Below, in pieces: positions 9,085 through 18,243 of a stretch of 64,000 nucleotides of DNA; positions within the stretch are counted from its first letter, which is position 1; each line of letters begins with the position of its first letter. The DNA is from Kolteria novifilia (GTDB taxonomy: Bacteria; Planctomycetota; Planctomycetia; Kolteriales; Kolteriaceae), in the NCBI GenBank assembly GCA_007748055.1, contig CP036279.1, positions 6,014,001-6,078,000 on the forward strand. Reading direction: 5' to 3'. A model generated the notes under the pieces. That model saw only the letters and a program-made list of their open reading frames with translations, was not told the origin of the DNA and searched no databases. The translations under genes were made by a program, and so were the position numbers.

Positions 9085-11331
9085 TCAGTCGTCGATGCCG
9101 AAATGAATTGACCGACGGTTGGCGAGACTCTCGAACGCTTCGATCAGAAGCTCCGTGTAGTCGTGGAAGTAGTTGCCCGAGTCGATGTACTCGCCATCGG
9201 TGAGGGCGGACATCCTCTTGGTGATGTCCTTGTCGTGCCCCGCACCAGCCGTGATCGTATGCACGTAGGCATCGTGAGCCTTCGCGAGGTCGGCGACTTC
9301 CTTGAGACTCGCATTGCGGGCATCGTTGCCGTTCTGACTGTAGTAGTACTGCGTCTCCTTCGTGCCATCGCCGTCCATGTCGACAAAGGTATTGTGGTAC
9401 TCGTCATTGGAGATCGAATCGGGCGAGGTGATCTCGTTGGGAACGCCGTCGGTGAAGAGCACGACCCACTTGGTGCTGAACGAGCGGCCGCCCATCGAGT
9501 CAATGAAGTTGCCCGCGTTTCGCAAGCCCGACATCGTGTTGGTCGAACCGCCGGTGCCGTCGACATTCGAGTAGGCGTTAGGCAGCGACTGCGAGGCCTT
9601 GTTCACCACATCGCTGACGAGCTGATCGTAGTCGTCGACCGGGTCGAGGAAGCGATTGGTCTCATTGCCCGTGATCGGCGTGAAGGACGAGTGGAAGGTG
9701 ACGATCGCCACCTTGTCGCGAATGGTCGAGTGCAGCGACGCGTTCTGCTCCTTGATCTCCTTGAGGGCCGCCAAGATCGCGTCGGAGACGCCCGCGGTCG
9801 GCTGCTCGCGGATCGGACGATAGGTGTTCAGGTCCGAATCGAAGCGGCGATAGGCGTTCGAATCGTCGCCGGTGTCGTCGGCCCAGCGCGAGGACATCGG
9901 GGTGTAGAACATCTCCGAGAGCGGAGCGGCGCTGCCGTCGTCCTCGAGCCCGACCTTCATGTTGAACCCGTGGTCCATCATGAACTGGATGTAAGACTTG
10001 TAGTTGGCGACGTTCTTGAGATTGGCAAGTTCCGTCTTAAAGTTGCCATCCCAGCCGTAGCGGTCCTTGTGGCTATTGTTGCTGCTGTTGGTGCTGGGGT
10101 TCGAGAATCCATCGATCCCGTTGCTCGACCCCGAGCCGCTACTGTAGCCGCGGGTGTAGGAGAGATAGCCGCGCCAGAAGGTCCGGTAGGTGTCGCGCGT
10201 GGCGGCGTTGGTCAGGCTCGGCTTGGCGTGCCGCATCGTGGTCGAAAGGTATTGGTCGGTGATGAAGTCGTACGCCGAGACCGTCGAGGAACGGTTGTCG
10301 GTCGAGGCTCCGGTGTTGCCGGCGGCATAGTCTTGAGCGAGGTCGGCCGCTTGCGGCGTCGAGTGGTCCTTCCACATCCCCATGATGTCCGAGTCGCTGG
10401 TGAGATAGCGAACATCGTCGAAGTTGAGCCGAGCCTGAATGTTGCCATCGGCGTCGAGCCCGACCGAATTCTGGAAGTTGTTGTGACTCTTGCCCGCGTT
10501 GCTGTAGCGCTTCTTGATCTCCGAGACGTAGAAGTCGACCGACGCTTGGGCGTCGCTGCTGTCGACGACCCCGTCATCGTTGATGTCCATGACCGGGAGA
10601 TCGACTTGGCGGTTGTTCACACGATCCTGGAAGTCGAAGTTGTTGTTTCGCTTATCATCGGACGTTCCCGGCGTCAGGTCGGTGAAATCGATGCCGGCGT
10701 CGGTCAGTCCCATGTCGTCCCAAAGGTCGCTACGAACGGCGTCGCCGCCACCCTCGCCCGTGTCGGGATCTTGACCGAGGTCGTTCTGGGCCGCCCACGT
10801 CCAGGGCTCGCTGTCGTGGTGCATCGAACCGGAGAGGTCGATCACCATCACGATGTCGCGTGGGTTGATCGCGACGATCGACTCGGCGGTGATCATCGTC
10901 TCTTGGAAGCCGAGCACGGGGGCGAAAAAGAGAGCCACCGGGCCTTGGGGAGCGGCCTCGTCCCGGCTCGCGACGACGCGCACCGCATTGATCTCCGCCG
11001 CGGTCCAGTTGTAGGTGAAGTCGTTGCCGTCCCAGTCGCGTCGACCGAAGTCGACCGCGGTGCCGTCAAGCTCGTAGTCGAGCCCGGCCACGCGATTTTG
11101 AAGGGCGACTTGTTGGGCGGCCAACCTTGCCTGACTCTCCCCCATGCCGATGTTCATCGCGGCGGCGTGAGCGGCGGCATCCGCGGTCCGCTGCAGTTCC
11201 GCTTTCACGAGCTGGATGTAACCCAAATCGACCCCAAACGCCACCATCCCGATGAGGAAGACCATCATGAAGGCGGAGAGGACGATAATCGCGGCGCGAC
11301 GGCGCCGACCGGGGTGGACCTGCCGAAGCAT
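9085..11331 (-). CDS. TadG-like pilus-assembly protein with von Willebrand factor A domain
   Basis: 748 residues from the ATG at 11331, which has GGGAAGGGA upstream and directly precedes the basic TadE/TadG-type leader (GRRRRAAIIVLSAFMMVFLIG). The frame extends further upstream but without a plausible start signal. The N-terminal 'DLGYIQLVKAELQRTADAAAHAAAM' segment (about residues 35-60) is the Flp pilus-assembly TadG signature. A vWA domain begins around residue 158 with a complete MIDAS motif (DLSGS, 165-169), is interrupted by a long insert containing dockerin-like calcium loops (DINDDGVVDSSDA), and resumes with 'FSTKWVVLFTDGVPNE'. Probably membrane-anchored and facing outward, in tight adherence or surface assembly. 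No other tad genes are nearby. Confidence 0.85.
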   Translation of the reverse strand: MLRQVHPGRRRRAAIIVLSAFMMVFLIGMVAFGVDLGYIQLVKAELQRTADAAAHAAAMNIGMGESQARLAAQQVALQNRVAGLDYELDGTAVDFGRRDWDGNDFTYNWTAAEINAVRVVASRDEAAPQGPVALFFAPVLGFQETMITAESIVAINPRDIVMVIDLSGSMHHDSEPWTWAAQNDLGQDPDTGEGGGDAVRSDLWDDMGLTDAGIDFTDLTPGTSDDKRNNNFDFQDRVNNRQVDLPVMDINDDGVVDSSDAQASVDFYVSEIKKRYSNAGKSHNNFQNSVGLDADGNIQARLNFDDVRYLTSDSDIMGMWKDHSTPQAADLAQDYAAGNTGASTDNRSSTVSAYDFITDQYLSTTMRHAKPSLTNAATRDTYRTFWRGYLSYTRGYSSGSGSSNGIDGFSNPSTNSSNNSHKDRYGWDGNFKTELANLKNVANYKSYIQFMMDHGFNMKVGLEDDGSAAPLSEMFYTPMSSRWADDTGDDSNAYRRFDSDLNTYRPIREQPTAGVSDAILAALKEIKEQNASLHSTIRDKVAIVTFHSSFTPITGNETNRFLDPVDDYDQLVSDVVNKASQSLPNAYSNVDGTGGSTNTMSGLRNAGNFIDSMGGRSFSTKWVVLFTDGVPNEITSPDSISNDEYHNTFVDMDGDGTKETQYYYSQNGNDARNASLKEVADLAKAHDAYVHTITAGAGHDKDITKRMSALTDGEYIDSGNYFHDYTELLIEAFESLANRRSIHFGIDD

Positions 11332-11601
11332 GACGAATTTCCCTTCCCGCAAATGAGCGGTCCGCCAAGTACGGACTGACTCGTGGAGACCTTGTGTTCG
11401 CTCGCTAGTGTTCGTGCGGCAAGACGGGGTGAACTTCCGCCAGGATGACGCGCACACGCCACCCAGAGAGTGAGGGGAGCACTGGCAAGAGAATAGGTCA
11501 CGTTGAGGCGGGTGTCAAAGAAGGGAATCGGCGCATCAAGCAGGCCGCACGCCCTCGCGCGGAGGTCGTGCGGCCCACGATTTCAGAGCAGTAAGAATGA
11601 G

Positions 11602-12108
11602 TTACTTGCTGCTGTAGCTGGCCGGGAAACGGCTCTCTCCCTGGTCGGGACGAGTCCGTCCGTAGCTGGGCACGCTCTCCTCGAAGTCGTACTCTGGCTC
11701 GAAGTCGTCATAAGTCGGCTTGTAGCCGGGCTGTTTCGAGCGAATCAGCTCTTCCTCGTAGGCGGCGAGGATGGCGCCTTGAACCCGCTCGCGGCAACCG
11801 GAATTGATCGGGTGGGCGATGTCGGCGTGAAGCTTGGCACGACCGTCGACGTCGCGAGTGGCGCGGTTTTCATCCAGCTTGGAACCACACTGGTTGCAAA
11901 ACCGGGCACGCAAATGATTTTTATAGCCGCAAGAGTTGCACCGATCGGTCAGCTTGCGACTGGGCATGGCAACGAAACTGCCCTTGGTTCCCTCGATGAT
12001 TTTCACGTCGCGAACGACGAAACAGTCATCGAAAGTCACCGAGCAGAAGGCCTGAAGACGCTCATTGTTGTCATCCATGAGCTTAATGCGAACTTCCGTG
12101 ATCTCCAC
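11602..12108 (-). CDS. spoVG: SpoVG-family protein with zinc-ribbon extension
   Basis: 168 residues from a GTG at 12108, chosen because AAGGAG lies 6 bases upstream and the SpoVG fold begins at once ('[21 protein letters not shown]', read as M at residue 1). SpoVG proteins bind nucleic acid and affect septation and regulation in Bacillus. Here the core of about 52 residues is followed by a four-cysteine zinc ribbon (CNSC at 57-60, CNQC at 71-74) and a charged, tyrosine-rich tail. Family members are usually about 95 residues. It sits 20 bases after ispE on the same strand; an ispE-spoVG neighbourhood is also seen in Firmicutes. Confidence 0.88.
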   Translation of the reverse strand: MEITEVRIKLMDDNNERLQAFCSVTFDDCFVVRDVKIIEGTKGSFVAMPSRKLTDRCNSCGYKNHLRARFCNQCGSKLDENRATRDVDGRAKLHADIAHPINSGCRERVQGAILAAYEEELIRSKQPGYKPTYDDFEPEYDFEESVPSYGRTRPDQGESRFPASYSSK

Positions 12109-12128
12109 TGTCGTCTCCTTCTGGCGTC

Positions 12129-12995
12129 TCAAGAAGAACTCTGTACCACGTAGATCCTGCCGAGTCTTTCGGCAATGAGTTGCTTTCCGAGCCGCTCGGC
12201 CGCTTGGGGGGAGTCCATCAGAACGAAGACGGAACTTCCGCTTCCGCTCATCAGTTGCCCGATCCCATCCTGGCCGACTCGGTGCTTGATCTTGGCGACG
12301 GCCGGGCACAGCGGGACCGACGCCTCCTCCAAGCGATTGAAAAGCAACTTTCCAACTTCCCTTCGATCCCCCTGCTCCAGCGCCGAGCGGATCGGTTCAA
12401 TCGAGACCGGCTTCGGGGGAACCACGACGCGACGATAGACGTCCGCCGTGCTTAGCCCCTCCTCCGGACTCACGATGACAAAGTCGAGCGGCGTCTTGCA
12501 CCGACACGGCTCGACTTGTTCTCCTCGCCCCCGCGCCACGGCGGTGGGGGTGTGGAAAAAGAAGGGGATGTCACTCCCCAACTGGGCGCCTAACGCGGCT
12601 AGACGCTCCGGGGACCAACCAAGGTTCCACCATTGGTTGAGCCCCGCCAGCGTGGCCGCCGCATCACTCGACCCGCCTGCCAAACCGGCCGCGGCGGGTA
12701 TCTCCTTCGTCAGTTCAACCGAGATGCCATGCGAGATGCCTGCTTCCTGACGAACCAAATGGATCGCCCGAGTGACCAAGTTGTCCCGCCCACCATCCAG
12801 CGACGATCCGCGAACGCGAACCGACACCTCGGCGGGCTGCTGCTTAAAGATCAAGGTGTCGTACAGCGAGACGGACAGAAAGAGCGTTTCCAGCTCGTGA
12901 TAGCCGTCGGGCCGCTTGCCCAAGATCTCCAAGTGGAGGTTCACTTTCGCCGGTGCCTTGATCACCAAGTCATCGCCGTGGGTTTCGACGATCAT
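12129..12995 (-). CDS. ispE: 4-diphosphocytidyl-2-C-methyl-D-erythritol kinase
   Basis: 288 residues, family length. It phosphorylates CDP-methylerythritol in the non-mevalonate isoprenoid pathway. GHMP-kinase motifs are present: '[22 protein letters not shown]' at the N-terminus, the ATP loop '[17 protein letters not shown]' (about residues 93-109) and the C-terminal 'MSGSGSSVF'. The start is the ATG at 12995. It is the first gene of a two-gene unit with spoVG. Confidence 0.95.
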   Translation of the reverse strand: MIVETHGDDLVIKAPAKVNLHLEILGKRPDGYHELETLFLSVSLYDTLIFKQQPAEVSVRVRGSSLDGGRDNLVTRAIHLVRQEAGISHGISVELTKEIPAAAGLAGGSSDAAATLAGLNQWWNLGWSPERLAALGAQLGSDIPFFFHTPTAVARGRGEQVEPCRCKTPLDFVIVSPEEGLSTADVYRRVVVPPKPVSIEPIRSALEQGDRREVGKLLFNRLEEASVPLCPAVAKIKHRVGQDGIGQLMSGSGSSVFVLMDSPQAAERLGKQLIAERLGRIYVVQSSS

Positions 12996-13409
12996 GGCGT
13001 TCCCGACCCACCGAACCGAACCTCTGAGTTTTTACGCAACACCATGGGCCTCATCACGTTGCGGTGCCTCTGTTGCCGGCCCAAGCGGGGCGAACCATAG
13101 GCGGCCCCAGTTTCGGGGTCAAGCCGATGATCCGCCATTTGGGCCCCAAGTGACTCTCTTTGTGAAACTTACAAGCCCCAAGCGTCGCGCGTGGAAGTTG
13201 TTGCAAGACGACGCCCCGTCGGAGCATCCGACCAGGAGAACGAGACAAGACTGGGTAACTTTGTCACGAAACAACGACGTGTTCGTTGAACGCCCGGTCA
13301 CTTACTCGTGCACTGTCAACCGTCTACTTTCGGGATCTCAGTTGCGCGACTCGTTCTCACTGGCTGACAAGCAGCCAGTGGCACCCGAACAACAGGTTCT
13401 GACGGGATG
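12996..13409. other. Intergenic region with one family A hairpin
   Basis: No gene can be supported here. It is upstream of ispE and downstream of the methyltransferase, both on the minus strand, so the ispE promoter should lie in it; I see no clear consensus. A family A hairpin occupies 13358-13380 (arms CACTGGCTG and CAGCCAGTG, loop ACAAG). Confidence 0.6.
13358..13380. repeat. Family A hairpin
   Basis: Perfect 9-bp stem CACTGGCTG/CAGCCAGTG with loop ACAAG, followed by GCACCCGAACA and ending 30 bases from the methyltransferase stop codon. Other copies: 38676-38698, 39207-39229, 47058-47080, about 48142-48164 and 57617-57639. Confidence 0.85.
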
Positions 13410-15185
13410 CTAGGTTTGCCGACCACCTGGTCGACCACCCGGCTCGGTCAGCCCGAAGCAGCGCCACGCCAACTCATTGACTCGCGACTCGGCCCGCGCG
13501 TCGCTTCGCCCCTCGAGGAGCCGCTTGACCAGACGGACCAACGCCCGCGCGGGCGCCGAACCGAGATCGGGTAGGGGACACGCCGAGACGTACTGGGTCA
13601 TGAACCGCCGGCGACCCGAGTAGAGCTTGTTGTGAAAGCGGGCGTCATAGTACTGCGTCATCAGCGACGAGTTGGCGATCCCCAACATAAGGAGCAGCCA
13701 GTCGGCCTCGCGCCCCTCGCGAAGGGTGATCCAGTAGCAGTCGCCGTTCACGACCGCCCCGCTCTCATCGAGCCCGAATCGAGGCTCCGTCGCGATGTCC
13801 GGCGCGACGATCTTCGGCTCCGACCAGCCGTCGGGGTCCTGCGGCACCCAGATCTCGTACCATCGGCGATTGGCCTTGGTGACGTAGGATCGCTTTCGCA
13901 GGATCGCTTCGTGTTCCTTTAGATAGGCTTCGGCGCCCGGATAGCGCTGGAGCGCGACCGGCCGCCGCCGACCCTGATGGATCTCGTGAGGATAGAGGAC
14001 GCGGCAGACCACCTCGCCGGCACAACACCAACGTTCCGCCTCCCGATGAGTGAGCAATGGACGTAGGAGTTCATCTTCCGGTCGCCCATCGTCGGGCAGC
14101 GACGCCCAGTCGTTGCGAACGAAGACCACATCGGCCGTCGTCTTGATGCCGACGCGGATCTTGCCCACATCTCCGAACGTCGCCACCTTCGCTCGGTCGA
14201 TTTGGTCGAGCCAAGCGGCGTTCTCCTCATTTAAGAGATACCAAGGTAGTGACGGGTCCGTGGGGAACGCCAACTCCCCCCGTTCGATCCGGTACCGCCC
14301 CTCGGAAGTCGCCACCGAACCACTCCAGCCAGCCCGAAGTAAATCGAGCAACCCGTTCGCTTCAGCCAGACCTTCTTCCTTTTCGCTCCCCCTTGTCCAA
14401 GGGGCTTCCTTTTCGCTCCCCCTTGTCCAAGGGGCTTCCTTTTCGCTCCCCCTTGTCCAAGGGGGAGAAGGAGGGGGTCCCTCCGCCCCCGCATCCTCAT
14501 AAATCCGAACAAACGGCGTCCGGCTTCCCCCCCCGCTCGGCTCGCGAACGATCACCACCACTGCGGGCAGAACCGCTGCCTTGAAGAGCTTCGCGTCGCC
14601 CAGATCCCACACCTCGCGGACGCGGAACTCCCCAGAGAGCATCTCACGCACGCAACGACCGGCTCGGGTGAAGAGAAAGCGATTCGACGTCAGCAGAGCG
14701 ATGACGCCCCCTGGACGCACGACCTCGGTCATCCGCTTCACGAAGACATGCGCCAAATCGATGCGGCCGGAGAGCCCAAAACGCTTCGCTAGCTCACGGG
14801 TTCTCGCGGCGCCGAGTTGCTGGGTGCGCACGTAGGGAGGATTGGCGATGACCAAGTCATAGGAGGGCTCAAGCGACTCCTCGACAAAGTCGCCCCGGCG
14901 GAGGGTTGGACGGGCAATCCTCGCCTCGCAAAGCCGCGCTTGCGCAACCGCGAGCGTCTCGTCCTCAAGATCAATACCCGTCAGTTCGATTTGCCCCGCC
15001 CGCGGAGTGGGGGCGACGCGATGACAGGCAAGCAGAAGTTCCCCATCGCCACATGCCGGGTCGAGCACTCGGGTACGATCACGAACCGAGTCGACGTAGG
15101 CCCACCCCCGCTCGGCGAGGAACTCCGCGAGCGCCGTCGGCGTGTAGTGAATACCCAGTCGCTTGATCGTCGCCGCGCTGCTCAA
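13410..15185 (-). CDS. Class I N6-adenine DNA methyltransferase with TaqI-like specificity region
   Basis: 591 residues from a TTG at 15185, which has AAGGAGG 4 bases upstream; an ATG at 15251 adds 22 residues with no family match. The order is motif I (DPACGDG, about 42-48), the acidic SAM-binding strand (LTGIDLEDETL), then the catalytic NPPY (115-118) in 'DLVIANPPYVRTQQLG'. The second half ('FGDVGKIRVGIKTTADVVF' onward) resembles the TaqI/Eco57I-type target-recognition domain. It methylates adenine in DNA. At about 590 residues it lacks an obvious nuclease domain and no endonuclease gene adjoins it, so an orphan enzyme is likely. Residues 241-271 are an in-frame intergenic-type repeat (see 14371-14466). 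Confidence 0.88.
   Translation of the reverse strand: MSSAATIKRLGIHYTPTALAEFLAERGWAYVDSVRDRTRVLDPACGDGELLLACHRVAPTPRAGQIELTGIDLEDETLAVAQARLCEARIARPTLRRGDFVEESLEPSYDLVIANPPYVRTQQLGAARTRELAKRFGLSGRIDLAHVFVKRMTEVVRPGGVIALLTSNRFLFTRAGRCVREMLSGEFRVREVWDLGDAKLFKAAVLPAVVVIVREPSGGGSRTPFVRIYEDAGAEGPPPSPPWTRGSEKEAPWTRGSEKEAPWTRGSEKEEGLAEANGLLDLLRAGWSGSVATSEGRYRIERGELAFPTDPSLPWYLLNEENAAWLDQIDRAKVATFGDVGKIRVGIKTTADVVFVRNDWASLPDDGRPEDELLRPLLTHREAERWCCAGEVVCRVLYPHEIHQGRRRPVALQRYPGAEAYLKEHEAILRKRSYVTKANRRWYEIWVPQDPDGWSEPKIVAPDIATEPRFGLDESGAVVNGDCYWITLREGREADWLLLMLGIANSSLMTQYYDARFHNKLYSGRRRFMTQYVSACPLPDLGSAPARALVRLVKRLLEGRSDARAESRVNELAWRCFGLTEPGGRPGGRQT
14371..14466. repeat. 30-bp family D array inside the methyltransferase gene
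   Basis: Three 30-bp units with arms CTCCCCCTTG and CAAGGGG; the final unit completes the right arm to CAAGGGGGAG. The same palindrome is intergenic at 22022-22043, 55684-55790 and 56280-56335. On the coding strand it gives three copies of PWTRGSEKEA in frame (the last without the final alanine). Confidence 0.93.
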
Positions 15186-15350
15186 CGCCCCTCCTTGGCA
15201 CCGTCGGCCAACAGCCCGTTGATCGAATCGCTGCCGACGGCAAATGGCCATCTTTAGTCAACGGACTGCCAAGGTCCTGATTGGCAAGTTCGTTCATGAA
15301 ATCTCGGCCCCTGTGATCGTGCGGGAGATTGCCCGATCACAAGCGTCTCC

Positions 15351-15497
15351 TGCATGCCCACGGCGAGCGTGAGTCTTTCCTGCATGCCCACGGCGAGCGT
15401 GAGTCTTTCCTGCATGCCCACGGCGAGCGTGAGTCTTTCCTGCATGCCCACGGCGAGCGTGAGTCTTTCCTGCATGCCCACGGCGAGCGTGGGCATG
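15351..15497. repeat. 30-bp family E array, five units
   Basis: Units start at 15351, 15381, 15411, 15441 and 15471. The first four hold the left arm CATGCCCACG and only CGTG of the right arm. The fifth completes it: CATGCCCACG (15473-15482), loop, CGTGGGCATG (15488-15497). A flank of about 50 bases (15296-15350) aligns with 8845-8895, so the element is longer than its hairpin. Confidence 0.93.
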
Positions 15498-15540
15498 GCA
15501 CCCGAAAGTCACTTAGACAATGAATTGACCATCAGGACTG

Positions 15541-16530
15541 CTAAGTGTGCAGTTCGACCAGATCCCGGTCCTGGAGGACGTGGTCGGTGCCGACCGATTG
15601 GCCGTCGCGGACCTCCTCGCCCCAAACCTTCGCGAACTTCACCTTCTCCTCCAGGTCGCGGTGGATGAGTCCCGCCAGATCCTTGACGGTTCCGCCGGCG
15701 GGAAGCGTGAAGGGATCCTTCAACTCCGCCTTTGCGCCGGGCGACTTGGTGTAGACGCGGAAGACATCGAGCCCTCGGTAGAGCCGCTCGCGAAGAGCTT
15801 CCACCGACTCCGGCCGATCGAGTTCAACCTCGACGGTCTCGAAATCGCGCTTCACTTGCTCGTCGAGGAACTCCAAGCGAACGTCGCGCTCCGGATCATC
15901 CGCATGGGTGACGACGAGCAGTGTCTTCACCCGCGCGACGGTGAAGTCCTCCTCGGAAAATCCGCTGTCGCCGGCGAGCTCGATCTTTCGCTCGCGCAGT
16001 AGCTTCAGCACCTCGGCGGTCTGGTCGGGAGCATCGTCGCTCGAGCCGTCGAAACAGAGGGCGACGAGATTGGCGGAGCGCACCATGTTGATCAGCGAGC
16101 CGTCGACTTGGTGCTCGGCCAGCGGCGGCGTGTCGATGAGTTGGACCCGGACATCCTCCCAAGTCATCATCCCAGGTTGGGCCTCGCGGGTGGTGAAGGG
16201 GTAGTCCGCAATCTCCGGCTTCGCCGAGGTCAACTCCGCGAGAAGACGGCTCTTACCACTGTTGGGGGCGCCGATGATCGGGATCTGGCCGGCTCCCTGC
16301 CTGGGAATCTTCTGTTGCGGCGTCTTTTTGGGGGATTTTTTGCCCGATTCGACATCGGTTCGGAGCTCTTTGAGGCGAGTTTTGAGTTCGGCCTGGAGCT
16401 TTTCGGTCCCTTTGTGCTTGGGAAGCTCCCGAAACATCTCCTCAATGCAGAGAATCTGCTCGTCGGGGGTCTGCGCCCGACGATACTTCTCCTCGGCCTT
16501 CTTGTACTGGGGTGTCAGGTTTGCCGGCAT
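15541..16530 (-). CDS. DRG/Obg-like GTPase with C-terminal TGS domain
   Basis: 329 residues. An N-terminal helical, lysine-rich region (about 1-80) precedes the G domain: G1 'GAPNSGKS' (87-94), switch region 'YPFTTREAQPGMM', G3 'LIDTPPL', where the usual G of DxxG is a proline, and a non-canonical G4 'TLLVVTHAD'. The C-terminal 70 residues ('FRVYTKSPGAKAELKDPF' to 'LQDRDLVELHT') form a TGS domain, as in DRG and OgfA-type translation GTPases. It probably acts on ribosomes. It is divergent from rplY. The altered G3 and G4 suggest weakened or altered nucleotide specificity. Confidence 0.82.
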   Translation of the reverse strand: MPANLTPQYKKAEEKYRRAQTPDEQILCIEEMFRELPKHKGTEKLQAELKTRLKELRTDVESGKKSPKKTPQQKIPRQGAGQIPIIGAPNSGKSRLLAELTSAKPEIADYPFTTREAQPGMMTWEDVRVQLIDTPPLAEHQVDGSLINMVRSANLVALCFDGSSDDAPDQTAEVLKLLRERKIELAGDSGFSEEDFTVARVKTLLVVTHADDPERDVRLEFLDEQVKRDFETVEVELDRPESVEALRERLYRGLDVFRVYTKSPGAKAELKDPFTLPAGGTVKDLAGLIHRDLEEKVKFAKVWGEEVRDGQSVGTDHVLQDRDLVELHT

Positions 16531-16956
16531 GGTCGATGCTGTCCGTGTGAGCGAAAGTCGAAAGGATCCAGAGCAACAGAATATGTTTCAAGACCAACGA
16601 AGAACACGGGTTACACGGCAAGCGGCATATCCCGCGAACGGGCCCTCGCGACCGGTCTTCACGGATCGCCTATCTCCCCCGTACCCACTCCTATGTCTAT
16701 ATCGTGGAGGAGTTGGGAGAGCCGATTACGGGCTTTGACGAGGAATTCTGAGCGAGGGCCGCGAGTTTCCAAGCCGACACTTGCGATTGGTGCGCCGTTT
16801 TCCATAATGAACCGTTTGCTCCGTGAGTCATCGCGGAGAGTAACTTCCAAGGCGATTGAGATAGTTCGACGTTCGGACGCTCCCGCAGGCCTCCAGGGCG
16901 CCCGCGAGTTCCGTGCGTCCGAATCGGTCCGGCAAGACTCGGACAGGGAACGAGCA
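16531..16956. promoter_or_regulatory. Divergent intergenic region with candidate promoter for rplY operon
   Basis: No gene can be supported between the GTPase and rplY. A possible sigma-70 promoter reads rightward: TTGCGA (16781-16786), 16 bases, CATAAT (16803-16808), leaving a leader of about 145 bases before rplY. No ribosomal-protein leader structure was recognised in it. Confidence 0.3.
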
Positions 16957-17598
16957 ATGGTTGAATCAGCGACAATAGCTGTCGAACGCCGTGAGCAAAA
17001 GGGGACTCGAGCCGCCCGACGACTTCGGAGCGAGGGTCTCGTCCCAGGAATCATTTACGGACACAAGGAACACTGTGTCCCCGTGACGGTCAATGCATCG
17101 GAGCTGGAAGCGTTGATCCGGCACGGTGCCCACGGCTTGCTCGACTTGACCATCGATGGCACCAAGGAGTCGGCGGTCATCCGGGAAGTCCAGTGGGACG
17201 TCTTTGGCCGCGAGATTCTCCACATCGACTTCAACCGCGTCAACAAGGACGAACGCGTCACGATCGAAGTTCCGATCGTTCTTCGCGGCTCGGCGCCGGG
17301 CGTGAACGAGGGTGGCGTGGTCGAGCAGATGCTTCACGACCTGGAGCTTGAGTGCCAGGCTGGGAACCTGCCGCAACAGATCAGCGTCAATATCAACGAC
17401 TTGCACCTGGATCAGCAGATCACAATCGGCGACCTCGAGTTGGACGAGGGGTTGGCCCCGACGCTACCAGCCGACCAGGTGGTGGTTCAAGTCGCCACCC
17501 CGGAAGAGGAATCCGACGGAGACGAGGCGTCCGAGGGTCCCGCCGAGCCGGAAGTCATTCGCCGCGAGGGTGGCGAAGACCAGGGCGATGGCGACTAA
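16957..17598 (+). CDS. rplY: 50S ribosomal protein L25 (long, CTC form)
   Basis: 213 residues from the ATG at 16957; the frame is open further upstream, but the L25 fold starts here ('ATIAVERREQKGTRAARRL'). Residues 1-90 form the 5S-rRNA-binding L25 domain ('GLVPGIIYG', 'LLDLTIDG', 'EILHIDFNRV'). The TL5/CTC C-terminal beta domain follows ('VEVPIVL'-type strands, 'LEVECQAGNLPQQI'-like region), with an acidic tail. It heads rplY-pth-rpsF-ssb-rplI. Confidence 0.95.
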   Translation: MVESATIAVERREQKGTRAARRLRSEGLVPGIIYGHKEHCVPVTVNASELEALIRHGAHGLLDLTIDGTKESAVIREVQWDVFGREILHIDFNRVNKDERVTIEVPIVLRGSAPGVNEGGVVEQMLHDLELECQAGNLPQQISVNINDLHLDQQITIGDLELDEGLAPTLPADQVVVQVATPEEESDGDEASEGPAEPEVIRREGGEDQGDGD

Positions 17599-17628
17599 CT
17601 CCCTGCTCTGGCAGTGGGTTACGACACG

Positions 17629-18201
17629 ATGAAGCTCGTGGTTGGACTCGGAAACCCTGGCGAGAAGTATCGTCGTCACCGCCACAACATCGGGTTCATG
17701 ATTCTCGATCAAGTGGCGAGTTCGAACGGTGCCTCGTCGTGGCAACGACAATTTGATGGACAGGTCTGCGATTGTCGGCTCGACGGCGATAAGATGGTGC
17801 TGTTGAAGCCGCAGACCTTCATGAATCGGAGCGGACGCTCCGTCAAGCAAGCGATGAGCTTCTACAAGCTCTCGCCCGAGGATGTTCTTGTCGTCTGCGA
17901 CGACGTCGACTTGCCCATCGGCCGGGTTCGGATCCGGGCCAAGGGTGGTTCAGGCGGTCACAACGGGCTCAAGGACATTTTCTCCCACATGGGAACCCAG
18001 GAGTTCGCTCGTTTTCGAGTGGGCGTCGGGTCGGCCCGGGAGACGCAAGAGACTGCCGACTACGTGCTAAGTGGCTTTTCCGCCAGTCAGCAGAAGGTCG
18101 TCGATGAGGTTCTCATTGACGCCGGCCGAGCGGTGGAATGGTGGTGTCGTCGCGGCGTGCTGGACGCCATGAACGAATTCAACGGAACAGTGTGGGGCTA
18201 A
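17629..18201 (+). CDS. pth: Peptidyl-tRNA hydrolase
   Basis: 190 residues from the ATG at 17629, which puts the family start 'MKLVVGLGNPGEKY' at residue 1; an in-frame GTG at 17614 adds five residues. It cleaves peptidyl-tRNA released from stalled ribosomes. Visible: 'GNPGEKYRRHRHNIGF' with the catalytic His in 'RHNIGF', 'LLKPQTFMNRSG' and 'KGGSGGHNGLKDI'. It starts 30 bases after rplY, the usual rplY-pth pair. Confidence 0.96.
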   Translation: MKLVVGLGNPGEKYRRHRHNIGFMILDQVASSNGASSWQRQFDGQVCDCRLDGDKMVLLKPQTFMNRSGRSVKQAMSFYKLSPEDVLVVCDDVDLPIGRVRIRAKGGSGGHNGLKDIFSHMGTQEFARFRVGVGSARETQETADYVLSGFSASQQKVVDEVLIDAGRAVEWWCRRGVLDAMNEFNGTVWG

Positions 18202-18243
18202 CTAGAGCAGGCCCATCTGGACGAATCACAGGAGTGTAGACCG

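Noticed and set aside
9163-11379. Open frame of over 700 codons opposite the TadG/vWA gene
   Set aside because: GC-rich antisense shadow; the minus-strand protein has clear domains, the plus-strand one none. Similar shadows lie opposite ilvD, proS and the sigma-factor gene.
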